64,000 nucleotides of DNA from JANYLB01 sp963837715 (GTDB taxonomy: Bacteria; Actinomycetota; Acidimicrobiia; IMCC26256; JANYLB01): contig CAWIOF010000002.1 of the NCBI GenBank assembly GCA_963837715.1, positions 1,488,001-1,552,000 on the forward strand, in the 5' to 3' direction. The notes below the pieces were generated by a model. That model saw only the letters and a list, made by a program, of their open reading frames with translations, searched no databases and was not told the DNA's origin. Made by a program: the position numbers and the translations under genes. Shown here piece after piece: positions 1 through 8,789 of the stretch. Position 1 is the stretch's first letter; each line of letters opens with the position of its first letter.

Positions 1-125
1 AGCCCAGCTCGACGCCGCCCTCGCAGCCGCGCGAGGAGCAGGAGAAGTAGCGGAGCAGGCGGACAGTCCGCGCGGGCGCCGAAGCGGGTGGGCGGTCGAG
101 CCTGCGGAGCGGATTCGACCAGGAG
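1..125. other. Window edge, no assignable gene
   Basis: A plus-strand frame ends at a TAG at 48-50 with the tail PREEQEK and could be the C-terminus of a gene cut by the window edge, but 15 codons are too few to judge. The rest holds one copy of a dispersed repeat (85-120) and the 3' flank of the minus-strand gene that ends at 126. Confidence 0.3.
85..120 (+). repeat. Dispersed 36-bp repeat, copy 1
   Basis: This 36-bp stretch matches the reverse complement of 30079-30114 at 33 of 36 positions. A shorter 29-bp core of it recurs with about 24 of 29 matches inside the tandem repeat at 24915-25110. All copies sit just outside gene ends. No stem-loop explains it, so it is probably a small intergenic repeat family of unknown role. 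Confidence 0.6.
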
Positions 126-800
126 TTAGGCGGGACGGCCGAAGGCGGCGAGCTCGTCGGCGAGCTTCTCCGCACCGGCCCAACCGAACACGATGAGCGA
201 CTCGCCCCGCGTGTGGTCGATGTCGGCGAGCAGCTCCGTGGCGGCCTTGGTGCCGCCCTTCACGCTGCTGGCGTCGAGGATCGGGGCGGCGCCACCGTTC
301 GGACCCACGCGGAACTGGCGGTCGTCGTAGTGACCGTCGCAGCCGAAGCGTCGGGCGAGCCGACGACCCCACGCCCGCTCCTCACCGGTCGGGGTGTAGC
401 CGACGCGGGGCACGACGTCGTCGAGCACGGTGAGCAGGGTGTAGCCGGCGGGATGCGCCAACCGGCCTGCCACCAGCACGTCTTCGTCGGGGAAGGAGAT
501 GGCCGCACGGCGGTACAGCTCCCCCACCATGGCCCGAACCGCCGGACCGGCGTTGCGGCCCCGCTTGGCGGCCCCGGCACCCCAGAGGATGCACGGCGTT
601 CCGCCGACACGTTCGAGCGAGCTGAACAGGAATCCGTGGAGCTCGTTGTCCGAGGTGATGGTGGCGACCAGCGCGAACCGCTCGACCTGTGTGTCGAGGA
701 GGCCGTCTGCTTCGGGCGAACCCGTAGCAGCGAGCAGCTGGCCCAGCTCATCGAGCTCGGCGGGCTTCAGGGAGACAGAATCGCGGGATTCGACTTCCAT
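126..800 (-). CDS. Unrecognised soluble protein, 224 aa
   Basis: I do not recognise this protein. The ATG at 800 is chosen because the reading frame upstream is compositionally abnormal (Ser/Arg-rich), while the sequence from MEVESRDS onward looks like a normal globular protein. It contains a LERVGGTPCILWGAG stretch and a later RRLARRFGCDGHYDDRQFRVGP block, with no signal peptide or membrane segment. The overall alpha/beta pattern resembles GNAT-like conserved hypotheticals of actinobacteria, but no acetyl-CoA loop is clear, so no function is assigned. It ends the minus-strand group that starts with the flavoprotein gene at 3617. Confidence 0.6.
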   Translation of the reverse strand: MEVESRDSVSLKPAELDELGQLLAATGSPEADGLLDTQVERFALVATITSDNELHGFLFSSLERVGGTPCILWGAGAAKRGRNAGPAVRAMVGELYRRAAISFPDEDVLVAGRLAHPAGYTLLTVLDDVVPRVGYTPTGEERAWGRRLARRFGCDGHYDDRQFRVGPNGGAAPILDASSVKGGTKAATELLADIDHTRGESLIVFGWAGAEKLADELAAFGRPA

Positions 801-888
801 CGGACCTGCATTCTTGCCGAAGTGCAGGGGTGTCCGCCAGTCAGATCCCGAGGCGTCGGGGCGCAGGGCCCGTGGCCAAGGCCTGGCC

Positions 889-1269
889 TCAGGCGAGGGG
901 CCGGGCGGCGGCCATGTCCCAGTAGGCCGCGAGCCGGGTGATCTTGCCGTCGTCGTCGACCGTGAAGACGTCGACCGCATCGATCGCCATCCCGCCGTCG
1001 CCGACGTGCGCGTTGATGGTGAAGACCATCGCGGCCTGCTCGGCGCAGACGTGCACGTGCTGGACGTCGAACGAGATCGACTCGGCCATGCCGTGGACGC
1101 CGTCCCAGAACGCGGCCCGGGCATCGCGGCCCACGTGCTCGGGGGTGCCGACCGGGTCGAGAACGACACCGTCGTCGGTGAAGAGGTCGAGGAACGCCTG
1201 CTTGTCGGTGGTGCCGTAGGCCGTGCAGTACGCGTCGACTGCGCTTCGGACCTGCTCGGGAGTGGGCAT
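889..1269 (-). CDS. SnoaL/NTF2-like (ketosteroid-isomerase-fold) protein, 126 aa
   Basis: The length (126 aa) and pattern are those of SnoaL-like NTF2-fold proteins. An N-terminal helix (EQVRSAVDAYCTAYGTTDKQ) is followed by the usual FLDLFTDDGVVLDPVGTPEHVG segment, a central strand with paired histidines (VQHVHVCAEQ), and a terminal strand ending in AAYWDMAAARPLA. Relatives include ketosteroid isomerases and many proteins of unknown ligand. It is predicted cytoplasmic. The substrate cannot be inferred, although the flavoprotein monooxygenase/dehydrogenase-like gene 1.2 kb upstream on the same strand makes a catabolic role possible. Confidence 0.8.
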   Translation of the reverse strand: MPTPEQVRSAVDAYCTAYGTTDKQAFLDLFTDDGVVLDPVGTPEHVGRDARAAFWDGVHGMAESISFDVQHVHVCAEQAAMVFTINAHVGDGGMAIDAVDVFTVDDDGKITRLAAYWDMAAARPLA

Positions 1270-1298
1270 CAGGACCTCGGTTCAGCTCAGGTGACGGG

Positions 1299-2109
1299 TC
1301 AGTCGACGGCGATGCCGTCGAGCGAGTCGAGTGGCGGCGGGATCTCGGGGCGCATCTCGCGCAGCGTCTCCACCAGCAGGCGCGCCACCGCGACGTCGCG
1401 GGCCCACTTGTGGTCGGCGGGCACGACGTACCACGGCGAGTACTCCGCCGACGTTGCGGTGAGCGCAATCTCGTATCCCTCGTGGTACTCGTCCCACTGC
1501 TTGCGGGCCACGAGGTCGGACGGATCGAACTTCCAGCGCTTCTCCGGGTCGTCGAGCCGCTTCTGGAGCCGGCGGCCCTGCTCCTCGTGCGAGATGTGCA
1601 GGAACAGCTTGATCTGCGTCGTGCCCTCGTCGTGCAGCATCTCCTCGAACCCACGCACGTGATCGAGCCGCTGCCGGCGGCGTTCGTCGTCGATGAGGCC
1701 CCGGACCCACACCGTGACCACGTCTTCGTAGTGGGAGCGGTTCCAGATCCCGATCTCGCCCCGTCTCGGGCACCGGGCGTGGCACCGCCAGAGGTAGTCG
1801 TGGGCGAGCTCGCCGTGCGACGGGAAGTTGAACGCCGTCACGTCGCACCCTTGCGGGTTCACGCCGGTGAACACCCGGCGGATGGTGCCGTCCTTGCCCG
1901 ACGCGTCCATTCCCTGGAGGACGACGAGGAGCGACTGCTTCGCCTCGGCGTAGAGGTGGTTCTGGAGCACGGAGAGCTCGGCGACCAACTTCTTCAGCTC
2001 GGCCGCGGCTGCCGCCTTGTCGGCGAGGCCGAGCACCGAGCCCGGATCGCGCTCGGTCGAGCCCGGCGGCCTGGCCCGGTTCGACGCGCAGCGGCCCGAG
2101 TTCGCTCAT
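1299..2109 (-). CDS. ppk2: Polyphosphate kinase 2 (PPK2) family, frameshifted near 2050
   Basis: PPK2 enzymes transfer phosphate between polyphosphate and nucleotides in the cytoplasm. The protein shows the family Walker A GMDASGKDGT, the GVNPQGCDVTAFNFPS segment and the NRSHYEDVV motif. A clean frame runs only from a GTG at 2036. Upstream, in the next frame, MSELGPLRVEPGQAAGLD is the expected PPK2 N-terminus; removing one base near 2050 joins it to ERDPGSVLGLADK and gives about 269 aa, the usual length. I therefore annotate from the ATG at 2109 and treat the break as a +1 error or mutation. An alternative is a shortened 245-aa protein from the GTG. Confidence 0.88.
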
Positions 2110-2130
2110 CATCCGGTCCGCCGCCTGTCG

Positions 2131-2364
2131 TCAGTCGAGGGCGATGAGGGCGATGATCGCCATGGCGAGCCCGATCACGACGATCGCGCCGATCAACCAG
2201 TACACGACCTTCGAGCCGGTGCCCGCCCCCGGACCACCCATCGCGTGGGTGACGTCGTGGCGGGCCTCCTTGGATTCCCAGGCCCGCTCCTGGGGCGTCC
2301 CGACCTTCGGCAGGTGCTTGGTCGGCTTGCGTTTCTTGCTCTTCTTGCTGCTCGACGAACCCAT
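2131..2364 (-). CDS. Small lysine-rich protein with one C-terminal membrane segment, 77 aa
   Basis: The N-terminus is very basic (MGSSSSKKSKKRKPTKHLPK), followed by a short soluble linker with ARHDVTHAMGGPGAG and a single hydrophobic helix at about residues 53-75 (YWLIGAIVVIGLAMAIIALI). This is a tail-anchored or single-pass inner-membrane protein with its basic part in the cytoplasm. Small proteins of this shape are common and uncharacterised in actinobacteria. It lies 22 bp upstream of the PPK2 start on the same strand and may share its transcript. Confidence 0.65.
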   Translation of the reverse strand: MGSSSSKKSKKRKPTKHLPKVGTPQERAWESKEARHDVTHAMGGPGAGTGSKVVYWLIGAIVVIGLAMAIIALIALD

Positions 2365-2420
2365 CCGCAGAACCTAGCCCGACACCGCCGCGCACTCCCG
2401 CGCCCGGGTGGCATCGAGCG

Positions 2421-3617
2421 TCAGAGCCCGGGGAGGTCGTCCTCGAGGCCGAGCCAGATCTGCGCGGCGTCGATGTAGGTCTTCTCGCTGATGAACGCGT
2501 GCTGGGTTCCGGTGTACAGGTCGCGGAACGCCCGTTCGAGGCGACTGCCGTTGCGGATCGCCGAGGTTCCCGCCGCGAGGTGCGCCCACTGCGCGACCTC
2601 CCGCGCGGCCTCCGTGGCGTAGGTGGCGGCGACCCGCATGTCGGCCCGCAGGCGGGGGGTCAGCGGTTCGCCCGCGCCCACGACCCGTTCTGCCTCGACG
2701 AACACCTCGACCACGCCGGCGCGAGCGGCGCGCCACATCCCGGTGAAGTGCGCGAGGTTGCGTTGGAACGTCTGACGGTTCGCGAGCGTGTCCATGTCGG
2801 ACATGCGGGCCTTGGTGAGCGCGAGCTCGGCGACGTCGTCGAGCATGCTCTTCGACACGCCGAGGGCCCAGCTCGCATGGCCGGCCGCAGTCACGGGCAT
2901 GAGACCCAGACGGAAGAGCGGACTCGAACCCCGCTGCGGCTCCCGACTGAACAGCCGGAAGCAGCGATCCTCGGGCACGAACACCTCACGCACCGAGTAG
3001 TCGTAGCTCCCGGTGCCGCGTAGGCCCTGGACGTGCCAGCCGTCGGTGAACGTGATCTCCTCGCGGGGAACGATCGCGGCCCGGATCTCGCCGACGTCGA
3101 AGACCGCCTCACCGTCGATGATCGGAAAGAATCCGCACGCGACGTAGCGCGAGTGCCCCGTACCCGAGCCGAAGTTCCACGCGCCGGAGAGCACGTAGCC
3201 GTCGCCCGTCTTGTCGCCGGTGCCGTTCGGGAAGAACTGGCCGCCAACCGTCACGCGCTCGGTCGGGTCGCCGAACAGCTCGCGGAAACCCGCGTCGGGC
3301 AGGAAGGCCGACGCGGCCATCGCCGAAGGGAAGTTCGCGATCCCGATCCAGCCGAGGGAGCCGTCCTGCCACGCCAGTTCGATCCAGGTTTCGATCACCT
3401 CGGCGAACGACGGTTCGCAGCCCCCCGCCTCGGGTGCGTTCAGGTAGGTCATGAGCCCGCTTGCCCACAGCGCGTCGACCATCGGCGCCGACAGGGTACG
3501 GGCGCGCTCGCTCGCCGCAGCCTCGTTGCTACTGACCACGCGGAGGCTGCGGGCGGCGCCCAACCCGTCGAGCACGGCGACAGCCTGCGCCGTGGCTCCG
3601 CGACTCGGTGCTGTCAT
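2421..3617 (-). CDS. Acyl-CoA dehydrogenase-superfamily flavoprotein (HsaA/group D monooxygenase-like), 398 aa
   Basis: The architecture is that of acyl-CoA dehydrogenases and group D flavin monooxygenases: an N-terminal helical part (about 1-110), a middle beta domain (about 111-215, including GGQFFPNGTGDKTGDGYVLS and the WNFGSGTGHSRY segment that contacts flavin), and a C-terminal four-helix bundle ending in RDLYTGTQHAFISEKTY. The helix-bundle histidine in GTQH is typical of HsaA-like members that hydroxylate aromatics with reduced flavin. A plain acyl-CoA dehydrogenase is the alternative. The ATG at 3617 is preceded by a strong GAGGAG ribosome site about 7 nt upstream; the open frame extends further but loses sense. 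Confidence 0.8.
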   Translation of the reverse strand: MTAPSRGATAQAVAVLDGLGAARSLRVVSSNEAAASERARTLSAPMVDALWASGLMTYLNAPEAGGCEPSFAEVIETWIELAWQDGSLGWIGIANFPSAMAASAFLPDAGFRELFGDPTERVTVGGQFFPNGTGDKTGDGYVLSGAWNFGSGTGHSRYVACGFFPIIDGEAVFDVGEIRAAIVPREEITFTDGWHVQGLRGTGSYDYSVREVFVPEDRCFRLFSREPQRGSSPLFRLGLMPVTAAGHASWALGVSKSMLDDVAELALTKARMSDMDTLANRQTFQRNLAHFTGMWRAARAGVVEVFVEAERVVGAGEPLTPRLRADMRVAATYATEAAREVAQWAHLAAGTSAIRNGSRLERAFRDLYTGTQHAFISEKTYIDAAQIWLGLEDDLPGL

Positions 3618-3783
3618 CTGACCACTCCTCGGGCTGGGACCGCCGGACGCGAGAGAGGGTAATCCGGCCGGCTCATTGGGTTCTCCAGGCCCGTTCGCGC
3701 TTGCAGACGCCTGCCCGGACGCACAGGTCCGCCCCGTCGCGGGGCAGTTCGGCACCGCCGGCGTCGCGTGGCACGATCAGTTG
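3618..3783. promoter_or_regulatory. Divergent promoter region
   Basis: This 166-bp gap separates the minus-strand flavoprotein gene from the plus-strand uvrA2-like gene, so both promoters should lie here. I see no convincing -35/-10 pair and no strong palindrome. Confidence 0.35.
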
Positions 3784-6174
<2,391 letters not shown>

Positions 6175-6179
6175 ACAGT

Positions 6180-6219
6180 GCGCGCCTTGGAGCGATTCGC
6201 CGGGCGATTCGCTCCAAGG
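6180..6219. terminator. Hairpin with shared 21-bp head, copy A
   Basis: An 11-bp perfect stem pairs ccttggagcga (6185-6195) with tcgctccaagg (6209-6219) around a 13-nt loop. It lies between the convergent uvrA2-like gene and the small membrane-protein gene at 6239, the position of a bidirectional terminator. No T-run follows. The first 21 bases (6180-6200) are identical to the hairpin at 12075-12103. Confidence 0.65.
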
Positions 6220-6238
6220 GTCGGTGAACGGGCGGGGG

Positions 6239-6472
6239 TCAGGTGACCAACATGAACGTCCAGAACGACGCGATGCAGATCCAGATCCCGCCGAGGATCC
6301 ATCGCCAGCGTTCGGACCGCGAGCGACGGCGCGCACCCTCGGCGGTGTCGTAGCGCCCCTGCCAGCGGCGTGCCGCGCTCCGCATCTGCCACTGGTACAG
6401 CGGCTCGACGAGATACAACGCGGCGACGAACCACGCCGCGCACGCGGCAACGACCTGCCCGAGGGTGACCAC
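6239..6472 (-). CDS. Small two-helix membrane protein, 77 aa
   Basis: The protein has two hydrophobic segments (about residues 4-24, LGQVVAACAAWFVAALYLVE, and about 58-75, WILGGIWICIASFWTFML) separated by an arginine-rich loop (AARRWQGRYDTAEGARRRSR), suggesting a hairpin membrane protein with a cytoplasmic basic loop. I do not recognise a family. It sits directly beside the left end of the integrated element at 6518 and ends facing the uvrA2-like gene across a hairpin. Confidence 0.65.
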   Translation of the reverse strand: MVTLGQVVAACAAWFVAALYLVEPLYQWQMRSAARRWQGRYDTAEGARRRSRSERWRWILGGIWICIASFWTFMLVT

Positions 6473-6517
6473 GGCACCGATCTTGGCACCCGTCGGGTCG
6501 TTCGACGACTCTCTCGA

Positions 6518-6560
6518 GTGGGCGATACAGGACTCGAACCTGTGACCTCTGCCGTGTGAA
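6518..6560 (-). repeat. Partial tRNA-Val 3' half: left attachment site of the integrated element
   Basis: These 43 bp are identical to 8715-8757 and correspond to the anticodon loop (TTCACAC), T arm and 3' acceptor strand of the tRNA-Val(CAC) gene at 8716-8789. No 5' half is present here. A duplicated tRNA 3' half in direct orientation is the signature of site-specific integration by a tyrosine recombinase. The element therefore spans roughly 6518-8757. Confidence 0.9.
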
Positions 6561-6649
6561 AGCGCCCGGGCACATTTTGGCGGACGTCGGCGAACAAGAT
6601 GAGCAGGTCAGCGACGTGGCGGACGCCGGCGAACTACGGCGATCGGCTG

Positions 6650-6682
6650 CACGCGCGCGATGGACGCGCGATGACGCGCGTG
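6650..6682 (-). terminator. GC-rich inverted repeat after abiEii
   Basis: Arms cacgcgcg (6650-6657) and cgcgcgtg (6675-6682) form an 8-bp stem immediately after the abiEii stop codon. There is no T-tract, so terminator function is only likely by position. Confidence 0.4.
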
Positions 6683-7582
6683 TCAGGGTGCGCGCCAGCG
6701 GCCCGCGTCGGGCGACCATGACGCGTCGCCCTCCTCGCCCGTGAGGATCGGGTCTGCGAACGCGCACACCGCGGCGATCGCGTCGGCGAAGGACGCCGGG
6801 ACGGACGCGGTGAGGCCGGCGCGCTCCGTGTACCGCTTCCAATCGGCTTGGCGGTCCGCGGCGAGTGTCACGAGGATCTCCTCGACCGGACGCAGTGTCG
6901 ATCCTCTGTGCTCCGCGGTCGCCTCGATCGCGGCGCGCAGGCGCCGGGCGTCGATCTCGTGCCGTCGGGTGAGGATCACGACATCGGCGAAGTCGCGTTC
7001 CCTCGTGGTCGCGTCGCCGCGGTCGATCATGGTCACGATCTTCTCGGCGAGGACGGTCTCGATCGGATAGCCCAGGAGCACGAACGGCTCGCCGAGCAGG
7101 GTCGGGTACGTGACCTCGATCGGTGCCGGAGTGACCGGGTCGCCGATGTTGACGTCGATGCGGAGCGGCTGGCGGGCTCGCTGGATGCTCGCCGGGACGA
7201 CGATCCGCACACCCGGGTATGGGTCGAGGTCGCGGGTGGTCTCGGCCCGCAGCCCGTCGGTGTCGTACTCGACCCCGTCATCGACCGGGACCGCGAGCAC
7301 ATCGCGCACCAGATCACCGATGGCCTCGATGTCGTCGTCGACCGCCTGGGCGAGCAGGTCGACGTCTCGGGTCGGGCGCCGCTCCTCCAGGGCGGCGAGG
7401 AGCATCCCGCCCTTCAGGATCAAGTTCGACCGATGCGCCGACCGGGCGAGGCGGAAGAGGAACCGCTCGAGGACGTAGAGCACGAGCAGCTCGTCCGTCG
7501 GTCGGCCGTCACGGCGGGCACGAGCTTGGAGGTCGAGGTACACGCGTCCCGCCGTCGTGTCGCCTCCGGGGCGACTGCTCAT
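6683..7582 (-). CDS. abiEii: AbiEii-type nucleotidyltransferase toxin, 299 aa
   Basis: AbiEii toxins are DNA-polymerase-beta-fold nucleotidyltransferases of the type IV toxin-antitoxin/abortive-infection system AbiE. The protein shows the family motif LKGGMLLAAL (GG at about 58-59) followed by RRPTRDVDLLA with the two metal-binding aspartates at about 73 and 75, then the LAEKIVTMIDRG and RERDFADVVILTRR segments usual for the family. The ATG at 7582 overlaps the abiEi stop by 4 bp (ATGA), so the two are translationally coupled. Length is normal (about 300 aa). It sits in the integrated element, consistent with the mobile-defence role of AbiE. Phage protection itself is inferred from the family. 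Confidence 0.88.
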   Translation of the reverse strand: MSSRPGGDTTAGRVYLDLQARARRDGRPTDELLVLYVLERFLFRLARSAHRSNLILKGGMLLAALEERRPTRDVDLLAQAVDDDIEAIGDLVRDVLAVPVDDGVEYDTDGLRAETTRDLDPYPGVRIVVPASIQRARQPLRIDVNIGDPVTPAPIEVTYPTLLGEPFVLLGYPIETVLAEKIVTMIDRGDATTRERDFADVVILTRRHEIDARRLRAAIEATAEHRGSTLRPVEEILVTLAADRQADWKRYTERAGLTASVPASFADAIAAVCAFADPILTGEEGDASWSPDAGRWRAP

Positions 7583-8181
7583 CTTTGGGTGACCCGCAAT
7601 GCATCGCGCACCGGGCCGCCGACGCGCAGCTCGCGTGCGAGCTCCACGAGTCGGCCCGGCTTCGGGCGCGGTCGACCGAGGTACCGCTGCAGCGCGGCAT
7701 ACGCGAGCGACTCCCCCACCAGATGTCGCATCCGGAACGCGTCGACGACGCTGCGCTCGGGGTCGGTGATCCAGAAGTGCTCCCCACGGGCCTGACGGAC
7801 CTCCTTGCGACCGAGCTCGAAGGTGGCCGCATTGAAGACATGGACCCGAGTCGGCGGGTAGTTGACCGTCGGACGGTTCGCTCCCTCGGGCACCGCGAGG
7901 TGAACCTCCGACGGGATGTCGTCGATGAGGTCCCAGTGCGCGAGCGCCGAGTCGAGGCACACCATCCCGTGAGGTGCTCGAGCGCAGACCGCCACGAAGT
8001 CGGCGTTGTCAGAGCCGGCCGCCTCGGCGAGTTGGAAGAGCCCCCGAGACAGCTCGATCAACGCGCCCTCGTCACGGAGGCGGTACAGGTCTCGCCAGGA
8101 GACGCCGGCCCCCACCGCCTGACCCGAACGGAAGACGGGCCCGAGTGATCGAAGCCTGGTGAGAACCGCGCTGGAGGCCAT
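7579..8181 (-). CDS. abiEi: AbiEi-type antitoxin / transcriptional regulator, 200 aa
   Basis: AbiEi proteins neutralise AbiEii and repress their own operon through an N-terminal winged helix. Residues about 20-52 (QAVGAGVSWRDLYRLRDEGA, then LIELSRGLF) form the expected helix-turn-helix and wing; the rest (HFWITDPERSVVDAFRMRHL, then LARELRVGG) matches the antitoxin C-terminal domain of AbiEi-like proteins. The ATG at 8181 lies directly against an 11-bp inverted repeat, which fits autoregulation and leaves no room for a ribosome site, so the transcript may be leaderless. The 4-bp overlap with abiEii ties expression of both. Confidence 0.85.
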   Translation of the reverse strand: MASSAVLTRLRSLGPVFRSGQAVGAGVSWRDLYRLRDEGALIELSRGLFQLAEAAGSDNADFVAVCARAPHGMVCLDSALAHWDLIDDIPSEVHLAVPEGANRPTVNYPPTRVHVFNAATFELGRKEVRQARGEHFWITDPERSVVDAFRMRHLVGESLAYAALQRYLGRPRPKPGRLVELARELRVGGPVRDALRVTQR

Positions 8182-8228
8182 GTATGAAATCCTACAGACC
8201 TAGGTACGACCTCGGGTGGATTTCATAC
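8182..8228 (-). promoter_or_regulatory. abiE operator: 11-bp inverted repeat over the promoter
   Basis: Arms gtatgaaatcc (8182-8192) and ggatttcatac (8218-8228) are perfect inverted repeats 25 bp apart and abut the abiEi start codon. On the minus strand TAGGAT (8194-8189) is a possible -10 ending 7 nt before the ATG. AbiEi of known systems binds inverted repeats at its own promoter, so this is probably its binding site. Confidence 0.7.
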
Positions 8229-8284
8229 CGAGGAAAGCTCCGCGGCGCGGGAGCTGATCTGTTCGGCTGCTCGGGCTGCGGTAC

Positions 8285-8742
8285 GTGCGCGGATCAGGGC
8301 ATTCTGTTCTGCGGGACCTCGGCGCCGCGGCCGACGATCTGGTCTTCCCTGCACCGGGGGGCGGCGGCCCGCTGCGGCTCTCGCTCTGGCGGCGCCGGTT
8401 CTGGGCGCCGGCCGTGCGACGGGCCGGTCTCGAACCGCTCAGGATCCACGACATGCGCCACACCGCGGTTGCGCTCTGATCGCGGCAGGCGCGAGCCCGT
8501 ACGAGATCGCGTCGAGGGCCGGTCACACGTCGGTGGCAGTGGTCCTCGACCGGTACGGGCATCTGCTGCCGGGCTCGGAGGAGCGGGTCAACGACGCGCT
8601 CGATGTGCTCGCGCGGGACGCGAATCGGCTCAGCGCGCGCGATGGACAGCGCGATGGAAGCTCTCAACTCCACCAGTTCAGTGGAGGTGCAGGGACTCTG
8701 ATCTGCACATTTCCGTGGGCGATACAGGACTCGAACCTGTGA
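8285..8742 (+). pseudogene. Tyrosine recombinase remnant (C-terminal catalytic part), frameshifted
   Basis: Only the C-terminal half of an actinobacterial phage-type integrase remains. The box-II HDMRHTAVAL motif is followed, in another frame after about 8476, by LIAAGASPYEIASRAGHTSV and VVLDRYGHLLPG containing the catalytic tyrosine. The N-terminal arm-binding and core-binding domains and the first catalytic arginine are absent. Rejoining the halves needs one extra base, unlike most other breaks in the window. The frame runs on to a stop at 8740-8742 inside the tRNA-Val gene. Its position beside the intact tRNA end is where the element's own integrase is expected, so the element is probably no longer mobile by itself. 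Confidence 0.75.
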
Positions 8743-8789
8743 CCTCTGCCGTGTGAAGGCAGCGCTCTAACCACCTGAGCCAATCGCCC
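8716..8789 (-). tRNA. tRNA-Val(CAC)
   Basis: The minus strand folds as a complete tRNA: acceptor GGGCGAT/ATCGCCC (8789-8783 and 8723-8717), D arm with GGCTCAGGTGGTTAGAGC, anticodon stem CTGCC/GGCAG around loop TTCACAC (anticodon CAC, valine), and T arm with GGTTCGAGTCC. CCA is not encoded. Its 3' half is the attachment site used by the element at 6518-8757. Confidence 0.93.

Larger units (their letters stand above)
6561..8714. mobile_element. Small integrated element in tRNA-Val carrying an AbiE pair
   Basis: The 2.2 kb between the two 43-bp repeats holds only abiEii, abiEi and a truncated tyrosine recombinase next to the intact tRNA end. No replication, transfer or capsid genes are present, so it is a satellite-like or decayed integrative element. 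The motif cgcgcgatggac followed by gcgcgatg occurs near both ends (6654-6672 and about 8636-8656), possibly recombinase arm sites or a duplicated integrase tail. Confidence 0.75.

Noticed and set aside
3..50. C-terminal tail of a plus-strand gene entering the window
   Set aside because: A frame ends PREEQEK at TAG (48-50), but 15 codons give no family signal; kept only as a note.
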